From positions 56,798 to 120,797 of the forward strand of contig DYKG01000004.1 in the NCBI GenBank assembly GCA_020722725.1: a stretch of DNA of 64,000 bases. The letters run 5' to 3'. The notes beneath the pieces were generated by a model. The model did no database searches. It worked only from the letters and a program-made list of their open reading frames with translations, and had not been told where the DNA came from. A program made the translations under genes and the position numbers. This document shows positions 1-8,943 of this stretch, in pieces. The stretch comes from Candidatus Methylomirabilis sp. Its GTDB lineage: Bacteria; Muiribacteriota; Ozemobacteria; Ozemobacterales; Ozemobacteraceae. Every line of letters begins with the position of its first letter. Positions within the stretch are counted from its first letter, which is position 1.

Positions 1-1797
1 CACAAAATTGAAGCAATTTTTATTCATTTTCGCGATGCCCGGAAAACTATTGATAAATCTTTGATTGATGTTTTTATTGCCGCAGCCGATACGATTAGAA
101 GAACTCTTCATGAAGAACCTCATCGGCTTGCCGATCAGAATCAGGTTATTGTTGATAAAATCAATCAAACTTTTGAATCATCCCTGCAGCAAAAAGAACA
201 CCAGGCACCAGAAAAGCTCGTAAAAAAGTCAGGCACCAAAAAGAAAACCGAGAAAAAAAATAAGAAAATCTGGCTGATCGAATTTACCCCGGTTCCCGAA
301 TTCTTCTCCTCGGGGAACACCCCTGATCGAGTTTTTGCTGAACTTGGCGATCTGGGTGCGTTGAAAGTTGAATGCGACGTCAGCCGGATTCCGGATTTTC
401 ATCAGCTTAACCCTGAAAAATGCTATCTTTCATGGCAATTGACACTGGTTACCGATGCACCCCTTAACGAAATCAAAGATGTTTTTATTTTCGTTGAAGA
501 CCTGGCAAAAATCGACATTAAAGAAAAAATAGCGGATTTTAAAGAAAGCTCTGACCAGCCACCCGATATTCAGCCCCAAACAAAAACAGACAAGATAGAT
601 GAAAAAAACAGGGTTGAGCCCCAGCCTTCAGATGTGAAAGGCAAGCTAGACAAACTTTCTGGTGTTCTTCCTCAAGATACTAAATCCAATGCCCAGGATT
701 TTTCAATTTCTGAAGAAAACGCAGAGACGGGTTTTCTTCAGGCCAATACTGAAAAGATGATTGCTCTTCTTGGCGACCTGGTCACCGTTCAGTCGAAACT
801 CAATCAAAAGGCTTCTATACACGGTGATCCTGAAATGATTTCCATTGCCAATGAACTTGAAAATATTACCGATGAATTGCGCGATTGCGCCATACATTTA
901 AGCATGTTTCCGATCGGCACTGTTTTTAATGATTTGCGAAATGCCGTTCTGAATGCAGGCAAAGGAAGAGTCACTCTTGAACTTCAAGGGGCATCGACCG
1001 AAATTGACCGATCAGCATTCATGATTGTTAAAACTGACTATGTCGCCATGTTTGCTGCTTTGGCAGCCTTTTCCTCTGATCGTAAGAATACTTCCCAGAA
1101 CAAAATTTCTTTCTTTGCCTGTCATCAGGTTGGTAAAGCCCTTCTTGAAATTAAATATCGCTCAGACCCTGATTCAATTGGTCTGCTTGATTCTTTGAAT
1201 AATTCCAACCCTGAACCGGATGAACCGGCTTTTTCTTTATTTGAATCGATCAAAGCCCTCGAATCTAAACTGCTGGTTTTGCATGGTTCTCTGGCTTTTG
1301 AAAAGCAGAATGAAGAAAATTTTCTGATTCGGGTCGGCATACCTTTGAATCTGGCCATTATTGAAAGCCTGATGGTGCAGGTTGGCAAAGGATTTTTCCT
1401 GTTGCCCCTGGCCGATATCGAAGAATGTATCGAGCTTTCCGAAGAAGACCAGAACAAAAGCTATCGTAAAAATGTGGCAATAGTCAGAGGGCAGTTTGTT
1501 CCATATCTGCATATTCGTGAAAAATTTTCGGTCAGCGGCAATGCGCCGCCGGTTCAGCAGATTGTCATCATGAAACTTGAGCAGCAGCGAATCGGCCTGG
1601 TGGTTGATCAGGTTGTCGGTGAATACCAGACCGCCATAAAAAACTGGGGTAATTTCTGCAAAGATGTTAATGGCATAAGCGGTGCGGCAATTCTTGGTGA
1701 TGGCGGTATCGCTCTGCTCATCGATTTCCGCGCCCTTATCGATGAAGAAAAAGAACTGCTTGAAAATGCTTTGAAGGAAATCAGCCATGGCATTTAA
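1..1797 (+). CDS. CheA-like protein with degenerate kinase domain (5' partial)
   Basis: The frame is open from base 1, so the start and most of the Hpt (P1) domain lie outside the window. The first ~35 codons (HKIEAIF..., then LIDVFIAAADTI) read like the C-terminal helices of a CheA Hpt domain. A linker follows, then a P2-like domain (about bases 260-530, with CYLSWQL and DVFIFVEDL), a P3 dimerisation helix pair (KMIALLGDLVTVQSKLNQ near base 755) and a CheW-like P5 domain from about base 1340 (ending SGAAILGDGGIALLIDF). The ATP-binding P4 region between them is shortened. Its N box, normally like HLIRNAIDHGIE, is replaced by unrelated sequence (DYVAMFAALAAF), and no DxGxG or GxGxG loop is visible. 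I infer a CheA-family scaffold or phosphocarrier without kinase activity, possibly phosphorylated in trans by the intact CheA core at 8933-10489. Confidence 0.8.
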   Translation, partial: HKIEAIFIHFRDARKTIDKSLIDVFIAAADTIRRTLHEEPHRLADQNQVIVDKINQTFESSLQQKEHQAPEKLVKKSGTKKKTEKKNKKIWLIEFTPVPEFFSSGNTPDRVFAELGDLGALKVECDVSRIPDFHQLNPEKCYLSWQLTLVTDAPLNEIKDVFIFVEDLAKIDIKEKIADFKESSDQPPDIQPQTKTDKIDEKNRVEPQPSDVKGKLDKLSGVLPQDTKSNAQDFSISEENAETGFLQANTEKMIALLGDLVTVQSKLNQKASIHGDPEMISIANELENITDELRDCAIHLSMFPIGTVFNDLRNAVLNAGKGRVTLELQGASTEIDRSAFMIVKTDYVAMFAALAAFSSDRKNTSQNKISFFACHQVGKALLEIKYRSDPDSIGLLDSLNNSNPEPDEPAFSLFESIKALESKLLVLHGSLAFEKQNEENFLIRVGIPLNLAIIESLMVQVGKGFFLLPLADIEECIELSEEDQNKSYRKNVAIVRGQFVPYLHIREKFSVSGNAPPVQQIVIMKLEQQRIGLVVDQVVGEYQTAIKNWGNFCKDVNGISGAAILGDGGIALLIDFRALIDEEKELLENALKEISHGI

Positions 1798-1950
1798 CAT
1801 CCTCAGTCTGAAAGTTATCGCCAGTTTATTAAATGGCTTGAAAAATCCGGCGTTAAAGCCGTTTATGGAGGTCACGATCCACCATTAATAGAAGATTTGC
1901 CACATGTTCTGCGCCACAGCATCAGCATTCTAAACCAGGTTCATTCTTAA
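1798..1950 (+). pseudogene. Possible 3' relic of a metallo-beta-lactamase-fold gene
   Basis: Directly after the CheA-like stop codon, in the same frame, 50 codons stay open and end at a TAA. They have no start codon, yet the translation looks protein-like (YRQFIKWLEKSGVKAVYGGH then DPPL, then a helical tail). The GGHDPP segment resembles the C-terminal GH-x-P metal-ligand region of metallo-beta-lactamase-fold hydrolases. It could be the tail left after a deletion or fusion at this junction. The assignment rests on one short motif and is tentative. Confidence 0.35.
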
Positions 1951-1975
1951 TCGGAACTAAATTCGAGGAGGGTAT

Positions 1976-4870
1976 ATGTTAGATAATTTATCCTTGGCCA
2001 AGAAAATTTTTGGGGGGTTTATAATCGTAGCAGCTATAACACTTTTTGTGGGTTATATGGGCTACAGTGGAGGCGCAAGCCTTGGTGAGCATGTTAATGG
2101 GATCGCCGAAGTCCGGTTCCCCAGCGTGCAAAGCCTGCTGATCGTTGATCGGGAACTTGAAAAAATCAGCGCTGCGCAACGAACAATGCTTAATCCGGAA
2201 ATTTTTGATGAAGATTACAACCGGCAGCTTAAAATTGTTGAAAATGCCAGAAAAGCCTATAATGAAGCTTTGAAAATTTATGAGCCACTGCCAAAGTCCA
2301 AAGAAGAAGCAGACGAATACACAATTTTCAAAGCCGGGCTTGAAGGTTGGAAAATTGAAAACGACAAGGTTTTTCAATTTTTGGGCAAGAAAGAAGAAAC
2401 TGGTATTCGTAACCCTAATGCTTTACGGGTTCTTATCGAAAGCTTCAGCAAGGATCACTATAAGCTTCAGGTTGGGTTGCTTGGAGAAATAGCCGACTCA
2501 AAATCAGGAACCGGTGGTGATGACCATACAGCCTGTAACTTTGGTAAATGGCTGGTAAATTTCAAAACCAGCAATGCCCAGGTAAATCAGATTCTAAATG
2601 AAATGCGCGATCCTCACCGGGAATTTCACGCTTCGGTCAAGAGAATCAGAAGTTACCTGGATAATGCTGATAAGGACGGTGCCATGAGAGTTTTCTCCAC
2701 TCAAACCAAACCGGCTGCAGAAAAAGTTTTCTCTGCTTTCGCAAGTTTGATTGATGTTGCCGCGCAAATTCAAACATTTCATAATCAAGCCACTGAAATT
2801 GCTTTTGGTTCTGGCATGCTAAAACAGAATGCCGCCATGGAATCTCTGGCAAAAATCGTTAAGATCAATACTGATTCGGCAATGCACGAAGCAGGCGTTG
2901 CCAAAAATGATGTAACCAAGGTTAAAAATTTCACTCTTGGCGGTATGCTGCTGGGCTTTCTGCTGGCACTGTTTGCTGGTATTTATCTAAGCAGAAATAT
3001 TAACGGCATTCTTCAGGATTTCCTGGCGGAAATGAAATGGCTTGCGGAAGAAGTGGTTTCCGGAAAACTGGCATCACGTGGCCGTGCCGCCAAAATCAAC
3101 TTTGAATTCAGACCTCTGGTTGAGGGAGTCAATCAAACGATTGATTCACTTGTTGGACTGCTTGATGCAATGCCTGCTCCAGCAATGGTAATCGATGACA
3201 AATTCCAGGTTTGCTATATGAATAAAGTGGCAGCATCTACCGTAGGCCAGACGCAGGATTCAGTTGTTGGACAGCACTGCTATGACCTTTTCAAAACCGA
3301 AGACTGCCGCACTGAGAAATGCGCCTGTCATCTGGCAATGAGAAATAACCGTGATATCAACAGCGAAACCAAAGCTAAACCCGCAGGCAAAAATCTTGAC
3401 ATAGCTTACTCAGGTGTGCCGATGAGAGACCAGAATGGTAAAATCATCGGTGCTTTCGAAGTGGTTACCGACCTTACCGCCATCAAGGCTGCAGGTAGAA
3501 TTGCAAGAAAAGTGGCCCAATACCAGGAAAATGAAACGAAAAAGCTTACCGCCGGTCTCGGTGCGCTTGCCAAGGGTGATCTTAACTTTAAGCTCATTGT
3601 TGACAAGGGTGATGATGATACCAAAGAAGCACGCGCCAGTTACGAAGAAATCGCTCATGCCGTGCATGAATGTTCAAATGCAATTCAGCGACTCTGTGAT
3701 GATTCCGCTGCGCTTGTGCAATCAGCAATTAATGGTGAACTTGCTACCAGAGCTGATGCTACCAGACACCAGGGCGAATACCGTACAATTATAGACGGCG
3801 TAAATAAAACCCTCGACGCAGTAATTGGCCCGTTGAAAGTCGCCGCAAATTACGTTGACCTGATCTCTCAGGGTGAAATTCCCGAAGAAATCACCGACAG
3901 TTACAACGGTGATTTCAACGAAATCAAGGAAAACCTCAACGCCTGTGTCAGAAATCTTTCCAGGGTTGCCATTGAAATCAAGACCGCATCCGATAATGTC
4001 GCCAACGGCAGCAATGAGCTCTCGGCCAGTGCCGAACAGTTGTCGAGCGGTGCCAATGAACAGGCCAGCGCGGCTGAAGAAGTTTCTTCTTCAATGGAAG
4101 AAATGAGTTCGAACATTCAGCAGAACGCCGATAACTCAGCACAGACCGAAAGAATAGCACAGAAAGCGGCTGAAGACGCAAGGCTTGGCGGAAAAGCGGT
4201 TACTGAAACCGTTTCGGCAATGAATGAAATTGCTTCGAAGATCGCAATCATCGAAGAAATTGCGCGCCAGACCAATCTGCTCGCTCTTAACGCCGCAATT
4301 GAAGCGGCCCGTGCCGGTGAACACGGCAAAGGCTTCGCGGTTGTTGCTTCCGAAGTTAGAAAACTTGCCGAAAGAAGCCAGCTCGCCGCCGGAGAAATCC
4401 GTGATCTCTCTGCTTCAAGCGTTAAGGTTGCCGCCCAGGCCGGTGAAATGCTGTCGAAAATCGTACCCGACATTCAGAAAACCGCCGAGCTCATTCAGGA
4501 AATCAGCGTCGCATCTAAAGAACAGAACTCGGGTGCCGAACAGATCAATAAGGCTATTCAGCAGCTCGATTCAATTATTCAGCAGAATGCCGGAGCCTCT
4601 GAAGAACTCGCCTCAACTGCCGAAGAGCTGAATTCTCAGGCTGAACAGATGCGTTCGGTAATCAGTTTCTTCAAATTGAAAGGTATGGATCGTCAGAAGG
4701 TTGGCCGCAATCAGATGACTCACACCAAAACCAAACCCCAGCAGAAGTCTGCCCATGCCCCGGCGGAAAAGGCAGCAGAAAAAGGCAAGGTAGTAAAAAA
4801 AGGCGCGGGCGTCAGCATCAATCTTAACGACGATGTAGACGGCTACGACGCAGATTTCGAAAAATATTGA
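1976..4870 (+). CDS. Methyl-accepting chemotaxis protein with CZB-like, PAS and HAMP modules
   Basis: This 964-residue chemoreceptor starts at an ATG with a strong GGAGGG site 3 bases upstream. A transmembrane helix lies at residues 10-32 and a second at about 319-341. The segment between them, which should be extracytoplasmic, carries [10 protein letters not shown] near residues 183-192 followed by DPHREFH; this is the Cys/His pattern of CZB zinc-binding domains. After TM2 come a HAMP-like region, a PAS domain (about 395-505) with a cysteine cluster (CRTEKCAC near 445), and further HAMP-like repeats (about 520-670). The signalling domain has the conserved hairpin tip ([19 protein letters not shown] near 762-780). 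The tail is Lys/Ala-rich and has no CheR-docking pentapeptide. It is encoded directly upstream of cheW and probably signals through the kinase proteins of this operon. Zinc or redox sensing is an inference from the Cys/His motifs. Confidence 0.93.
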   Translation: MLDNLSLAKKIFGGFIIVAAITLFVGYMGYSGGASLGEHVNGIAEVRFPSVQSLLIVDRELEKISAAQRTMLNPEIFDEDYNRQLKIVENARKAYNEALKIYEPLPKSKEEADEYTIFKAGLEGWKIENDKVFQFLGKKEETGIRNPNALRVLIESFSKDHYKLQVGLLGEIADSKSGTGGDDHTACNFGKWLVNFKTSNAQVNQILNEMRDPHREFHASVKRIRSYLDNADKDGAMRVFSTQTKPAAEKVFSAFASLIDVAAQIQTFHNQATEIAFGSGMLKQNAAMESLAKIVKINTDSAMHEAGVAKNDVTKVKNFTLGGMLLGFLLALFAGIYLSRNINGILQDFLAEMKWLAEEVVSGKLASRGRAAKINFEFRPLVEGVNQTIDSLVGLLDAMPAPAMVIDDKFQVCYMNKVAASTVGQTQDSVVGQHCYDLFKTEDCRTEKCACHLAMRNNRDINSETKAKPAGKNLDIAYSGVPMRDQNGKIIGAFEVVTDLTAIKAAGRIARKVAQYQENETKKLTAGLGALAKGDLNFKLIVDKGDDDTKEARASYEEIAHAVHECSNAIQRLCDDSAALVQSAINGELATRADATRHQGEYRTIIDGVNKTLDAVIGPLKVAANYVDLISQGEIPEEITDSYNGDFNEIKENLNACVRNLSRVAIEIKTASDNVANGSNELSASAEQLSSGANEQASAAEEVSSSMEEMSSNIQQNADNSAQTERIAQKAAEDARLGGKAVTETVSAMNEIASKIAIIEEIARQTNLLALNAAIEAARAGEHGKGFAVVASEVRKLAERSQLAAGEIRDLSASSVKVAAQAGEMLSKIVPDIQKTAELIQEISVASKEQNSGAEQINKAIQQLDSIIQQNAGASEELASTAEELNSQAEQMRSVISFFKLKGMDRQKVGRNQMTHTKTKPQQKSAHAPAEKAAEKGKVVKKGAGVSINLNDDVDGYDADFEKY

Positions 4871-4881
4871 TCAACCGCGTT

Positions 4882-4906
4882 CCCCGGGGCGTTAATCGCC
4901 CCGGGA
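4882..4906 (+). other. Intercistronic GC-rich hairpin between MCP and cheW
   Basis: Nine paired bases (CCCGGGGCG with CGCCCCGGG) enclose a TTAAT loop. No T-run follows, so it is more likely an RNA-stability or partial attenuation element than a full terminator. It may allow the receptor and the downstream che genes to be expressed at different levels. Confidence 0.5.
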
Positions 4907-4928
4907 CCTGACTTTTACGGAGGAAAAA

Positions 4929-5450
4929 ATGTCTAACGAATCGGGTACTATCAACCAGTATCTGGCTTTTAAACTTGGTGAAGAGGTTTATGCGGTAGAA
5001 GTAGGGAAGGTTCGTGAAATTCTTGATTTCCCGCCGATTACCAAAGTGCCGCGAACCCCTGATTTCATGCGCGGAGTCATCAACCTTCGCGGCAGCGTTG
5101 TTCCTGTTGTTGACATGCGCCTGAAATTCGGCATGAGCCGAACCGAAAAATCGGTAAATACCTGCATTATCGTCGTTGAGGCGATGGTAGAGAGCGAAAT
5201 TACCACGATCGGGGCCCTGGCCGACTCGGTCCAGGAAGTATTTGAATTAAGCGATGCCAATATTGAACCTCCTCCCAAGATTGGCACCCGCCTTAAAGTT
5301 GAATTTCTGAAAGGCATGGGAAAAATTGGTGAGAGCTTTCTCATGATTCTCGACATCGACAAGGTGTTCTCTTCAACCGAAATCCTGATGGTTAAGGATG
5401 CCGCAGCAACCGGTCAGCATCTGGTAGAGCCAGACAACTATACCGATTAA
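4929..5450 (+). CDS. cheW: Chemotaxis coupling protein CheW
   Basis: A single CheW domain of 173 residues, the usual length. It opens with QYLAFKLGEEVYAVEVGKVREIL and continues with MRGVINLRGSVVPVVDMR, both typical of CheW strands that bind CheA P5 and the receptor tip. The start is an ATG behind a GGAGG site at about 4919. It lies between the MCP gene and cheR in a same-strand run of che genes. It should be cytoplasmic and link receptors such as the upstream MCP to the CheA proteins. Nothing unusual is seen. Confidence 0.95.
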   Translation: MSNESGTINQYLAFKLGEEVYAVEVGKVREILDFPPITKVPRTPDFMRGVINLRGSVVPVVDMRLKFGMSRTEKSVNTCIIVVEAMVESEITTIGALADSVQEVFELSDANIEPPPKIGTRLKVEFLKGMGKIGESFLMILDIDKVFSSTEILMVKDAAATGQHLVEPDNYTD

Positions 5451-5467
5451 CATGAGGTTTGCTCGAA

Positions 5468-6328
5468 GTGCTTGATGAACAGCTAAAAAACAACGATTCT
5501 ATTCCCCGGTTGACCGACCAGGATTATCGGCGTCTTGCTGAATTCGTTACCAACAACTGGGGAATCAAACTGCCGCCGGCGAAAAAAGTGATGCTTGAAG
5601 GTCGCCTTCGCCGGCGGTTAACCGCTTTGAAGATGACGACTTACAAAGAATATTGTGATTATCTGTTCAATTCAGATAATCATCAGGCTGAAGCCCTTGA
5701 AATGATCGATTTTGTCTCTACCAACAAAACCGATTTTTTTCGTGAATCAGATCATTTCAGGTTCCTTCAGGAAACCGTCCTGCCGGCCCTGATTGAACGC
5801 CATGCCAACCTTAACCTGCAGCTCTGGAGTGCCGGTTGTTCCAGCGGCGAAGAACCTTATACTCTCGCCATGGTCATCAGAGATTTTCAACGGGAAAACC
5901 GGAGTTTTCCCGTTAGAATTCTCGCTTCAGATATTTCCGCCAGGGTTTTGCAGCAGGCAAAAATGGCGATCTATAAGGAAGATAAGATTGCCCCGATTCC
6001 TTTCGATCTGCGAAAAAAATATCTCTTAAGGTCCAAAGACCACAAGAATAAAGTTGTGCGATTTGTTCCCGAAATTCGCAATATGATTGATTTTGCCCGG
6101 GTGAATCTCATGCAGCTTGAAAATTACAATATCGGCTCCCCATTCCATATTATTTTTTGCCGAAATGTAATTATTTATTTCGACCGGGAAAACCAGGAAC
6201 GGCTTGTGCAAAACTTTTACGATCGACTCGAACCTGAAGGCTACTTGTTTATGGGGCATTCAGAAGCACTCCCGGGATTAAAAGTTCCATTTAAAACCGT
6301 GGCCCCCATGGTCTACCAGAAAGCTTGA
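5468..6328 (+). CDS. cheR: Chemotaxis protein methyltransferase CheR
   Basis: SAM-dependent methyltransferase that methylates glutamates on chemoreceptors, opposing CheB. An N-terminal helical domain is followed by the SAM-binding fold with [19 protein letters not shown] (about residues 117-135) and [14 protein letters not shown] near residue 225, both signature CheR motifs. The start is uncertain: no in-frame ATG exists. GTG at 5468 sits 10 bases after a GAGG, while TTG at 5459 lies only 1 base after it. The gene ends 2 bases before the cheB ATG, so the two are probably translationally coupled. Confidence 0.93.
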   Translation: MLDEQLKNNDSIPRLTDQDYRRLAEFVTNNWGIKLPPAKKVMLEGRLRRRLTALKMTTYKEYCDYLFNSDNHQAEALEMIDFVSTNKTDFFRESDHFRFLQETVLPALIERHANLNLQLWSAGCSSGEEPYTLAMVIRDFQRENRSFPVRILASDISARVLQQAKMAIYKEDKIAPIPFDLRKKYLLRSKDHKNKVVRFVPEIRNMIDFARVNLMQLENYNIGSPFHIIFCRNVIIYFDRENQERLVQNFYDRLEPEGYLFMGHSEALPGLKVPFKTVAPMVYQKA

Positions 6329-6330
6329 AA

Positions 6331-7395
6331 ATGACGGAAAAACGTTTAAAAACCTTAATCGTCGACGATTCTGCCGTAGTTCGTCAGGTTTTGACCGAAA
6401 TTCTCGGTAGTGATCCTGATATTGAAGTCATTGGCGCAGTTGCCAACCCATTTCTTGCCGTCGACCGTATGGCCGAAAATGCGCCAGACGTTATCGTTCT
6501 CGATATAGAAATGCCGAGAATGGATGGACTTACTTTTCTGAAAAAAATCATGACGCAGCACCCGATTCCGGTGGTGATCTGCTCAAGTCTTGCCGGTCCG
6601 GGCGAAGAAACGACCTTCAGAGCCCTTGAACTTGGGGCCGTAGACATAATTACCAAGCCACAGGTCGGTACCCGCGAGTTTCTTGCCGAATCGAAAATTC
6701 GTGTGTGTGACGCAGTTAAAGCAGCTGCCAAAGCCAAAATAGGTAAAATTATTCCCCGCGAAAGGCTGGTTAAGCATACTGCCGATGTAATTCTTCCTGC
6801 AAAAAAGGTGGCTCTGACTAAAACAACTGACCGGGTGGTGGTTATCGGTGCTTCAACCGGCGGAACCGAAGCCTTGAAAGAACTGATTACCAATCTTCCG
6901 CTCGATTGCCCTGGAGTGGCAATAGTTCAACATATGCCAGAACATTTTACCGCTTCTTTCGCCAGAAGGCTCAACGATCTTTCATGTGTTACTGTTAAAG
7001 AAGCGGAAAATGGCGATTCCATGCTGCGCGGTCAGGTTCTCATTGCCCCGGGCAATAAGCACATGCTTCTCAAGCTCAGCGGGGCAAGATACTTTGTTGA
7101 AATCCGCGATGGCCCTCTGGTTTCGCGGCACCGACCTTCTGTTGATGTGCTGTTTCGTTCTTCTGCCAGATATGCTGGCAAGAATGCAGTCGGCGTGATT
7201 CTTACCGGTATGGGTGATGATGGTGCCCGTGGATTACTGGAGATGCGTGAAGCCGGCGCCAGAACCATTGCCCAGGATGAAAAAACTTCGGTAGTCTTTG
7301 GCATGCCAAATGAAGCAATTAAACTTGACGCGGCTGAATTCGTGTTACCATTAAATCAGATAAATCAGAAAGTGATTCGATTATGCCAAGATTGA
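6331..7395 (+). CDS. cheB: Chemotaxis response regulator protein-glutamate methylesterase CheB
   Basis: A receiver domain (residues about 5-120) with phospho-acceptor Asp58 in [13 protein letters not shown] is followed by the methylesterase/deamidase domain. The catalytic triad is visible: Ser175 in GASTGGTEA, His in VQHMPEHFT, and Asp in LTGMGDDGA. It removes methyl groups from receptors when phosphorylated. The ATG at 6331 begins 2 bases after the cheR stop and lacks a strong Shine-Dalgarno, in keeping with coupling. Its 3' end overlaps cheD. It is the only receiver-domain protein in this operon portion; no cheY is seen here. Confidence 0.95.
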   Translation: MTEKRLKTLIVDDSAVVRQVLTEILGSDPDIEVIGAVANPFLAVDRMAENAPDVIVLDIEMPRMDGLTFLKKIMTQHPIPVVICSSLAGPGEETTFRALELGAVDIITKPQVGTREFLAESKIRVCDAVKAAAKAKIGKIIPRERLVKHTADVILPAKKVALTKTTDRVVVIGASTGGTEALKELITNLPLDCPGVAIVQHMPEHFTASFARRLNDLSCVTVKEAENGDSMLRGQVLIAPGNKHMLLKLSGARYFVEIRDGPLVSRHRPSVDVLFRSSARYAGKNAVGVILTGMGDDGARGLLEMREAGARTIAQDEKTSVVFGMPNEAIKLDAAEFVLPLNQINQKVIRLCQD

Positions 7396-7970
7396 ATTCA
7401 GAGCTGAGAATCAGGCACAGCGACTTTATCAATGTCGATATTGGCAGCTATTACGCGTGCAAAGATGGTTCAGTTCTTCGCACCCTTCTTGGGTCATGTG
7501 TTTCTACATGCCTATATGATCCACTTTCCGGAGTCGCAGGGATGAACCACATTCTGCTTTCGGAAGTCGCCGACATGAAGAGGTTTGACGCCAATGCCCG
7601 CTATGGCATTCATGCCATGGAAATTCTGATAAACGAAATGGTTAAACTGGGCGCCATCCGCAATCGCATAAAAGCCAAGGCTTTTGGCGGTTCGAACGTA
7701 TTGAGGTCTCTTAACGATAACATGTCTCCAGGGGAAAAGAATATCAAATTCATAGTGGAATACCTTGAAATGGAAAGAATACCGCTGATGGCCAAAGATC
7801 TCGGTGGCGATAAAACCAGGGTGATTTTTTTTCATACTGATACCTTCGAAGTTTTTGTCAGAAAAACTTCAACCTCACAGACAAAACAGGCCATTTCCAA
7901 AGAAACGACACGCAAAACCCAGGTGGTCGAAGAAAAAGACCAGGCCGGCGATATCGAGCTTTTCGAATGA
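7383..7970 (+). CDS. cheD: Chemoreceptor glutamine deamidase CheD
   Basis: The CheD family deamidates specific glutamines in MCPs and often modulates CheC. The core motifs are present: [13 protein letters not shown] carries the catalytic Cys, GMNHILL the His, and FGGSNVL comes downstream. At 195 residues it is longer than the usual ~160 because of a hydrophilic tail after about residue 160. The ATG lies 13 bases inside the cheB coding end, implying translational coupling. No CheC homologue is visible in the window. Confidence 0.92.
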   Translation: MPRLNSELRIRHSDFINVDIGSYYACKDGSVLRTLLGSCVSTCLYDPLSGVAGMNHILLSEVADMKRFDANARYGIHAMEILINEMVKLGAIRNRIKAKAFGGSNVLRSLNDNMSPGEKNIKFIVEYLEMERIPLMAKDLGGDKTRVIFFHTDTFEVFVRKTSTSQTKQAISKETTRKTQVVEEKDQAGDIELFE

Positions 7971-7983
7971 AACAGGAGCTTTT

Positions 7984-8943
7984 ATGGATCGAGAAACGAT
8001 GAGCATCTATCTGGAAGGAGCCAATGAGCTTCTTGCCGAAATGGAGGAAGCAATTCTTCGTCTTGGTGACAATCCTGATGAAATGAGCGAAATTAACCGG
8101 CTTTTTCGGGTTATGCATTCCCTTAAAGGCTCTTCTGCGATGGTAGAGCTAAATGATGTCTCAGAATTTGCCCACAAGCTTGAAGGTGAATGTGATTATT
8201 TTCGCCAGGGTAAAGCCAGAGTAAATTCTGAATTTCTTAAACTGGTTCTTAAATCTCACGATCAGATAAAAATTCTTATTTTTTCTCATTTTGGCGGGGT
8301 TAAAGCTGATCACAAGGTTTCTGAATATCTTATCAATGAAATTAAAAAGTTTCGAGGTGGTTCGGTCGCCAGTTCTTTCAGTTTTGAAAAAGAAGAGCTG
8401 CGACTTGTAAGACTTCTGGCGACTATTCAGGATTCAATCAAACATTTAAAAGAATTTTCCATGGATGAAGTTATAAAACTCAGTAAAGACCTTACATGTT
8501 TCCTTCTTTTGAGCCGAAGAATGCAGAAAGAAAGCCTGACAGAATTTATGGCTCCATTCGAAAGGTTTTTAAGAGATTGCAAAAAACTTGCCATTGTTCC
8601 GCCTGCTGAATTTACCGGATGTCTGCGCGAAGTTCTGGCAGAGGCTTCCAGATTATTGAATGAAAGCGATGTTCAGATCAATGAAGCGGATTTTTCTCCG
8701 GAATCTCTTTTAAGATCGCTGCAGATACCCATGGAACTCAAAGACCGTCTTAACCGAATAAAGGTGAGTATCGATTTTCCCGATGCAAGATTGCCTGATG
8801 AAAAAGAGTATCTGGTCAGACTTGACCAGATTGCTGAAAATATGAAAATTTTTAACCCACAGACGATTGTTGATGCTTTAAGCCTTTTAGGCAGTGTCAA
8901 CCAAAAGTCAGATCTTAATTTTCAGAAGGAAAATGGTGCCTGA
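7984..8943 (+). CDS. Stand-alone Hpt protein (detached CheA P1)
   Basis: A 319-residue protein whose N-terminus is an Hpt domain: YLEGANELLAEMEEAILRL, then FRVMHSLKGSSAM with phospho-accepting His45. The C-terminal two thirds are predicted helical and I do not recognise them. The ATG at 7984 has an AGGAG site 5 bases upstream. It precedes a gene that encodes CheA P3-P4-P5 without any Hpt, and overlaps it by about 11 bases. The simplest reading is that CheA is split in two: this chain carries the phosphoryl group and the next chain supplies the kinase. A reversible brake or phosphate sink cannot be excluded. Confidence 0.85.
   Translation: MDRETMSIYLEGANELLAEMEEAILRLGDNPDEMSEINRLFRVMHSLKGSSAMVELNDVSEFAHKLEGECDYFRQGKARVNSEFLKLVLKSHDQIKILIFSHFGGVKADHKVSEYLINEIKKFRGGSVASSFSFEKEELRLVRLLATIQDSIKHLKEFSMDEVIKLSKDLTCFLLLSRRMQKESLTEFMAPFERFLRDCKKLAIVPPAEFTGCLREVLAEASRLLNESDVQINEADFSPESLLRSLQIPMELKDRLNRIKVSIDFPDARLPDEKEYLVRLDQIAENMKIFNPQTIVDALSLLGSVNQKSDLNFQKENGA

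Noticed and set aside
1237..1875. 212-codon open frame antisense to the CheA-like gene
   Set aside because: Opposite to the conserved P5 domain; no ribosome site.
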